Assembly (NCBI GenBank): GCA_013397455.1
Contig: VYZB01000217.1
Coordinates: forward strand, 1,275,748-1,339,747
Direction: 5' to 3'
DNA length: 64,000 nucleotides
Source: Crotophaga sulcirostris
Taxonomy: Eukaryota > Chordata > Aves > Cuculiformes > Crotophagidae
This document shows positions 60,281 through 64,000 of this stretch, piece by piece. The position numbers and the translations under genes were made by a program. The notes under the pieces are model-generated. The model made no database searches. It saw nothing but the letters and a program-made list of their open reading frames with translations, and was not told the origin of the DNA. Position 1 is the stretch's first letter. Every line of letters starts with the position of its first letter.

Positions 60281-61980
60281 CACAAAGTAGCACAACCAGC
60301 ATAGACTTCTGGTCCTATATTTTCTGTATTTCAAATGTGTGACCTGTCTTAGCATTTAATCAACCATTTCCTAATTCAGGTGCTGAGGCGAGTTGACCTT
60401 CTCAAACTCCAGAGGTCTGAAAGTTTCTATAGTATCAAAATATTATTTGGTTTCTATAAAATTAGAAGAAATTGTCAAGAAAAGAACAAAGAATGGGCAC
60501 AAAAAATAACCTAATGGAAAAAGCATGAAAATGTAATGCACAGAAGAGAAAATTTAAAACAAAATAACAATCTGAAAGAGAAACTGGTATGCACCATGAA
60601 AAACTTGATAATGAAAAGTGCCAAAATACATCCAAAAAGATTCTCTCTACAGAGGCTTCCAATTAGATTAAAAAGGTGGATTTTTTAATTTGAACTCTCT
60701 AAAGAAAATAAAAGAAAAAGCAATCGCATATGATTTGTTTAAAAGCAGAATGATTCACTATATTCAAGGCACCATGAGATTTTCCATAATTATACACTCC
60801 AAAATGCAGCAATCACTAAAAGGACAAAAAAAAGCGTATTTAGAGAACCTGTGTTCAAAGCTCTTCGGAAACATGCAAGAAGAAGTGGACCAAGGCTAGT
60901 ACTTCCCTGTTTTGTTCATCCCTTACTGTTGCCCTGACACTGCCTGCTTGTAGACTGTAGATCTTGGTAAAAGACAGGCGCTGTAAAAGCATTTTTCGCA
61001 TTCCACCAGTGAGGGTAGGATGAAATACTGTGCAAAGTCTTAGTTTCTTCCTCTTGAGTTGCTGATCCTCACAGCCAGAGAAGAACAGGTTAGATTATTT
61101 CTTCACTACAGCAAACTGTAACTAGGGTTCAACTTATGAATCTGAAAGACAGTTCCCTCATATGCATCTGCATCTGCATGTCTATGCTGTCTCCATCATG
61201 TTTTCTGATTACTGGCAGACATCTATATTATTATGGGCTCTGGTATCCAGAAAGGAAGGAATACAATAATCAGAGTGTTTATAAGTAAATTAATTTGCTG
61301 AAGTATGGATCAAAATTGCGTTTAAGAAAATATTTCCTTTGATATATGGAAGTTTACCTAAAGAATGTAAAGCCTTTACAGTGAAAGGCATCTAGAAATC
61401 ATGGTTTTTTTCAGCTGTCTGATTAAAAGAAAAAAAAACAACAAAACAAACAGAAAAGGGGAAGCAAGGAAGAGAGAATAGGAAATGCATGACCTCAAAG
61501 GTTAATCAATTTAAAGTAATATTAAAACCTTATATTATATTACAACTGGAAAGTCATGGGGGAGAGGATTGAAAGCACTATATACTTAAATAGCTGCAGA
61601 CAATCTAGTCCAAACAAGTTTGTAACAATAACCCACTACTCAAATCACTTTCAGATTTTAAAAGGAAACCCAATTCAGATATTTTTCTCAGACTCAGCAA
61701 TTTAAAACTTTCATAAGGCAGAAAGCTTCTTCAGGAATAGGCTGTAAATCATATCAGTAACATGGTAGGAGAGAAAGAATGTCCTTCTCATGTCCATCAA
61801 TTCAGAGTCAGCTACACAAATGTAGTTCCTCATAAACAAAAAGCTTAAAATTGTATGTGTCTCCTGTTTATAGACTTTTGAGAAGTGACTGACTAGCAGA
61901 TGTTCAAAAGCAGAAGCCAAATTAGAAGAAAAAAACACATTTATGAACCCCTGATTAAAAACATTCCCAACTGAAATATC
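60281..61980. other. AT-rich unique DNA between two CR1 copies
   Basis: No gene, RNA or repeat is recognised in this stretch. The short open frames have no motifs. Confidence 0.55.
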
Positions 61981-62924
61981 CTGGTCACTAGTGGTGTTCC
62001 CCAGGGTTTAGTGCTGGGTCCAGTCCTGTTTGATATCTTTATCAATGATCTGGATGAGGGAATTAATTGAGTGCACCCTTAGCAATTTTGCAGATGACAC
62101 TAAGCTGGGTGGCAGTGTCAACCTGTTTGAAGGAAGGGAGGCCTTGCAGAGAGATTTGGACAGGCTGGATCAGTGGGCTGAAATCAATGGGATGAGGTTC
62201 AACAGGTCCAAGTGCCGAGTCCTGGACTTGGGGCCCAACAACCTTATGCAGCATTACAGACCTGGGGCAGACTGGCTGGAGAGCTGCCTGGCAGAGACGG
62301 ACCTGGGGTTGTTGCCTGACTGAACATGAGCCAGCAGAGTACCAGTGGCATCTTGGCCTGTATCAGAAACAGTGCGGCCAGCAGGAGCAGGGAAGTGATT
62401 GTGCCCCTGTATTCAGCACTGGTGACGCCACACCTCAAGTACTCTGTGCACTTGTGGACCCCTCACTACAAGAAGGACACTGAGGTGCTGGAGCGTGTCC
62501 AGAGAAGGGCAATAAGGCTCATGAAGAGGCTGGAGAAAAAGCCTTATGAGGAGCGGCTGAGGGAACTGGGGTTGTTTAGCTTAGAGAAGAGGAGGCTAAG
62601 AGGAGACCTCATCACTGTCTACAACTCCCTGAAATGAGGTTGTGGCGAGGTGACTGTTGGTCTCTTCTCCGAAGTGACAGGTGATAGGATGAGGGGAAGT
62701 GGCCACAAGTTGCACCAGGGGAGGTTCAGACTTGACATCAGGAAAAATTTCTTTACTGAAAGGGTGGTCGCGCCCTGACAGAGGCTGCCCACGGAGGTGG
62801 TTGAGTTACCATCCCGGAGGTATTTAAAAGAAGGGTAGATGAGTTCCTCAGGGACATTAGATAGGTATTGTTGGACCCAATGATCTCAAAGTCTTTTCCA
62901 ACAAGGAGATTCTATGGTTCTATG
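61981..62924 (+). mobile_element. CR1 LINE fragment, 3' part, plus strand
   Basis: This sense CR1 starts abruptly within the reverse transcriptase (CTAGTGGTGTTCCCCAGGG). It passes through FADDTKL and the thumb/C-terminal region, then a 3' UTR with GTTGCACCAGGGGAGGTTC, TTCTTTACTGAAAGGG and GGAGGTGGTTGAGT. It ends in GGAGATTCTATGGTTCTATG at 62924. It is the most intact 3' part in the window and serves as an internal reference for the defects in the other copies. It is 5'-truncated and cannot move on its own. Confidence 0.95.
62030..62637 (+). pseudogene. CR1 ORF2 C-terminal remnant
   Basis: Two open pieces of CR1 ORF2 lie here. The first (62030-62323) carries [10 protein letters not shown] with the catalytic aspartates, then [23 protein letters not shown] and ETDLGLLPD, and ends in a stop. 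The second (62326-62637) carries [48 protein letters not shown] and [20 protein letters not shown], ending at a stop after YNSLK. Motif A and everything upstream are absent because of 5' truncation. Confidence 0.9.
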
Positions 62925-64000
62925 AAATCAAAGAGAGTTTTGTCATTGATTTCAGACTTCCATACCAAAACTTCTATTTCTACAATGGCTTCAGAAGCTG
63001 GACTCGATTATCAACTTAGAAATCCTATAATTCAGAAGGACCCATAACAGATGCCATGGTCTGCACAAAGAGGTTCTTTTTAGAACTGGTTAATAGTAAT
63101 GTAAATAGTATATTTGTATGAGCCAGCATCGTGAATGATTAGCCGGGCATGAAGCTGAAGTTAATGTCCTCTCCTAAAAACATCTAGTTACTATTCTTAA
63201 GGGCCTAGGCACATCGACATTTTCTTTATGCTATGAGGGATTTTATCAAAACAACTCACCACTCCTCACAATTTCTTCACTGATAATATTTTTTCATGTT
63301 TCACTAACAAATTAACTATTCCTCCTATCATGATGCCCACTTGCTCCACTTCATTGCAAAGCAGTTTTATCAGACAGTCAACAACACGATACTTTTTTGC
63401 ACCACCCTCATATTCTGTGCTCATGGTAAGATTCCGGTTCCTAGTATTTATTCCTATAGCATCAGGATTACAGTTTCCACTTGATGCTACTCTTAATGTC
63501 TTTATCTTTAAATATACAATTAATTGCTTGCCTTTAGTGCAAAAGATTACATTACTTACCACTAGTAGTTAACACACTTTCTCTAAATTTTGTGGATTAT
63601 CTACTTATTCATAAACTGAATAAAAAAAAATTATAATAAGCATTAACAAAAAGTCTGTCTGGTCTACCCCTTCATTAGGTGCATAAACAATCTTTCTTCT
63701 ACTCTCTCTCCTAAACAGCTCATATGATGGATTTGATTCATTACTCAGCCTGGCTTTCCAACAACATATTGTATTAATATGTATTATTTGTGAGAAACAG
63801 AACTCTTCTAACTATCTCTGTGCATAGACTCAAAAAATGAAACACAAACCAAGCAAACTCTGCTCCAGAAAGCTGAAATACTCTGTCTAGGTCTTGGTCT
63901 TTATGATGGCAGGTAGAGTTTCATTACTGACATCATACAGAGATAAATGCCAAATTCTTGATTCAGTGGCAGATCATTCACAATCCCTTCCACATTCTTT
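62925..64000. other. AT-rich unique DNA to the right edge
   Basis: No repeat is recognised. A 98-codon open frame on the minus strand (63266-63562) has protein-like text (EGGAKKYRVVDCLIKLL) but matches no family I know, and has no convincing splice frame. I do not call it a gene. Confidence 0.5.

Noticed and set aside
63266..63562. 98-codon minus-strand frame with protein-like text
   Set aside because: Not recognised, no good splice frame, and the length is compatible with chance.
1..64000. CRISPR arrays, tRNA or rRNA genes, bacterial operons
   Set aside because: No regularly spaced repeats, no cloverleaf-like sequence and no dense coding; the repeat content is that of a bird nuclear genome.

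Overview
The window looks like nuclear DNA of a bird. The strongest evidence is its interspersed repeats: at least ten fragments of CR1, the main LINE of bird genomes, with the diagnostic 3' end (a tail of ATTCTRTG-like units on the sense strand), plus three LTR copies. Two of those LTRs belong to one family that I recognise as an avian ERVL-type LTR. Turtles and crocodilians also carry CR1, so the bird assignment rests mainly on the LTRs. The species cannot be named from the sequence. The rest is AT-rich, non-coding DNA typical of introns or intergenic space. No complete protein-coding gene, tRNA, rRNA, CRISPR array or bacterial-style operon is visible.

Layout. 1-958 is a plus-strand CR1 running off the left edge, and 1274-1828 is a minus-strand CR1; their 3' ends face each other. 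A CR1 3' tail lies at 8681-8760. A 364-bp minus-strand solo LTR lies at 9735-10098, flanked by a perfect 6-bp target duplication. A 1.6-kb minus-strand CR1 with a readable but broken reverse transcriptase lies at 13358-14930. An old minus-strand LTR lies at about 22380-22990, and a decayed 1.7-kb CR1 at 27537-29236. A 19-kb stretch without any element I recognise follows (29237-48361); it holds a G+C- and purine-rich block near 42.7-43.16 kb and a diverged tandem duplication at 46.5/46.9 kb. At 48362-48576 one CR1 fragment is interrupted by another in the opposite orientation. A CR1 tail lies at 52961-53032, a plus-strand LTR at 58604-59164, a minus-strand CR1 at 59448-60280, and a plus-strand CR1 at 61981-62924.

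Host genes. Long open frames outside the repeats are no longer than chance would give in this much sequence. A few short segments do have an open frame bounded by good splice signals: 12502-12651 (membrane-spanning), 53640-53758 and 50993-51093, all on the minus strand. I give these as low-confidence candidate exons. They resemble no family I can name, and their reading phases do not join directly, so I do not assemble them into one gene.

No new biological system is evident. The most useful observations concern element history: the target-site-flanked solo LTR, the nested CR1 pair, the internal deletion with microhomology in the first CR1, the shared LTR family, the 46-kb duplication, and a compact two-part hairpin at 24.16 kb.
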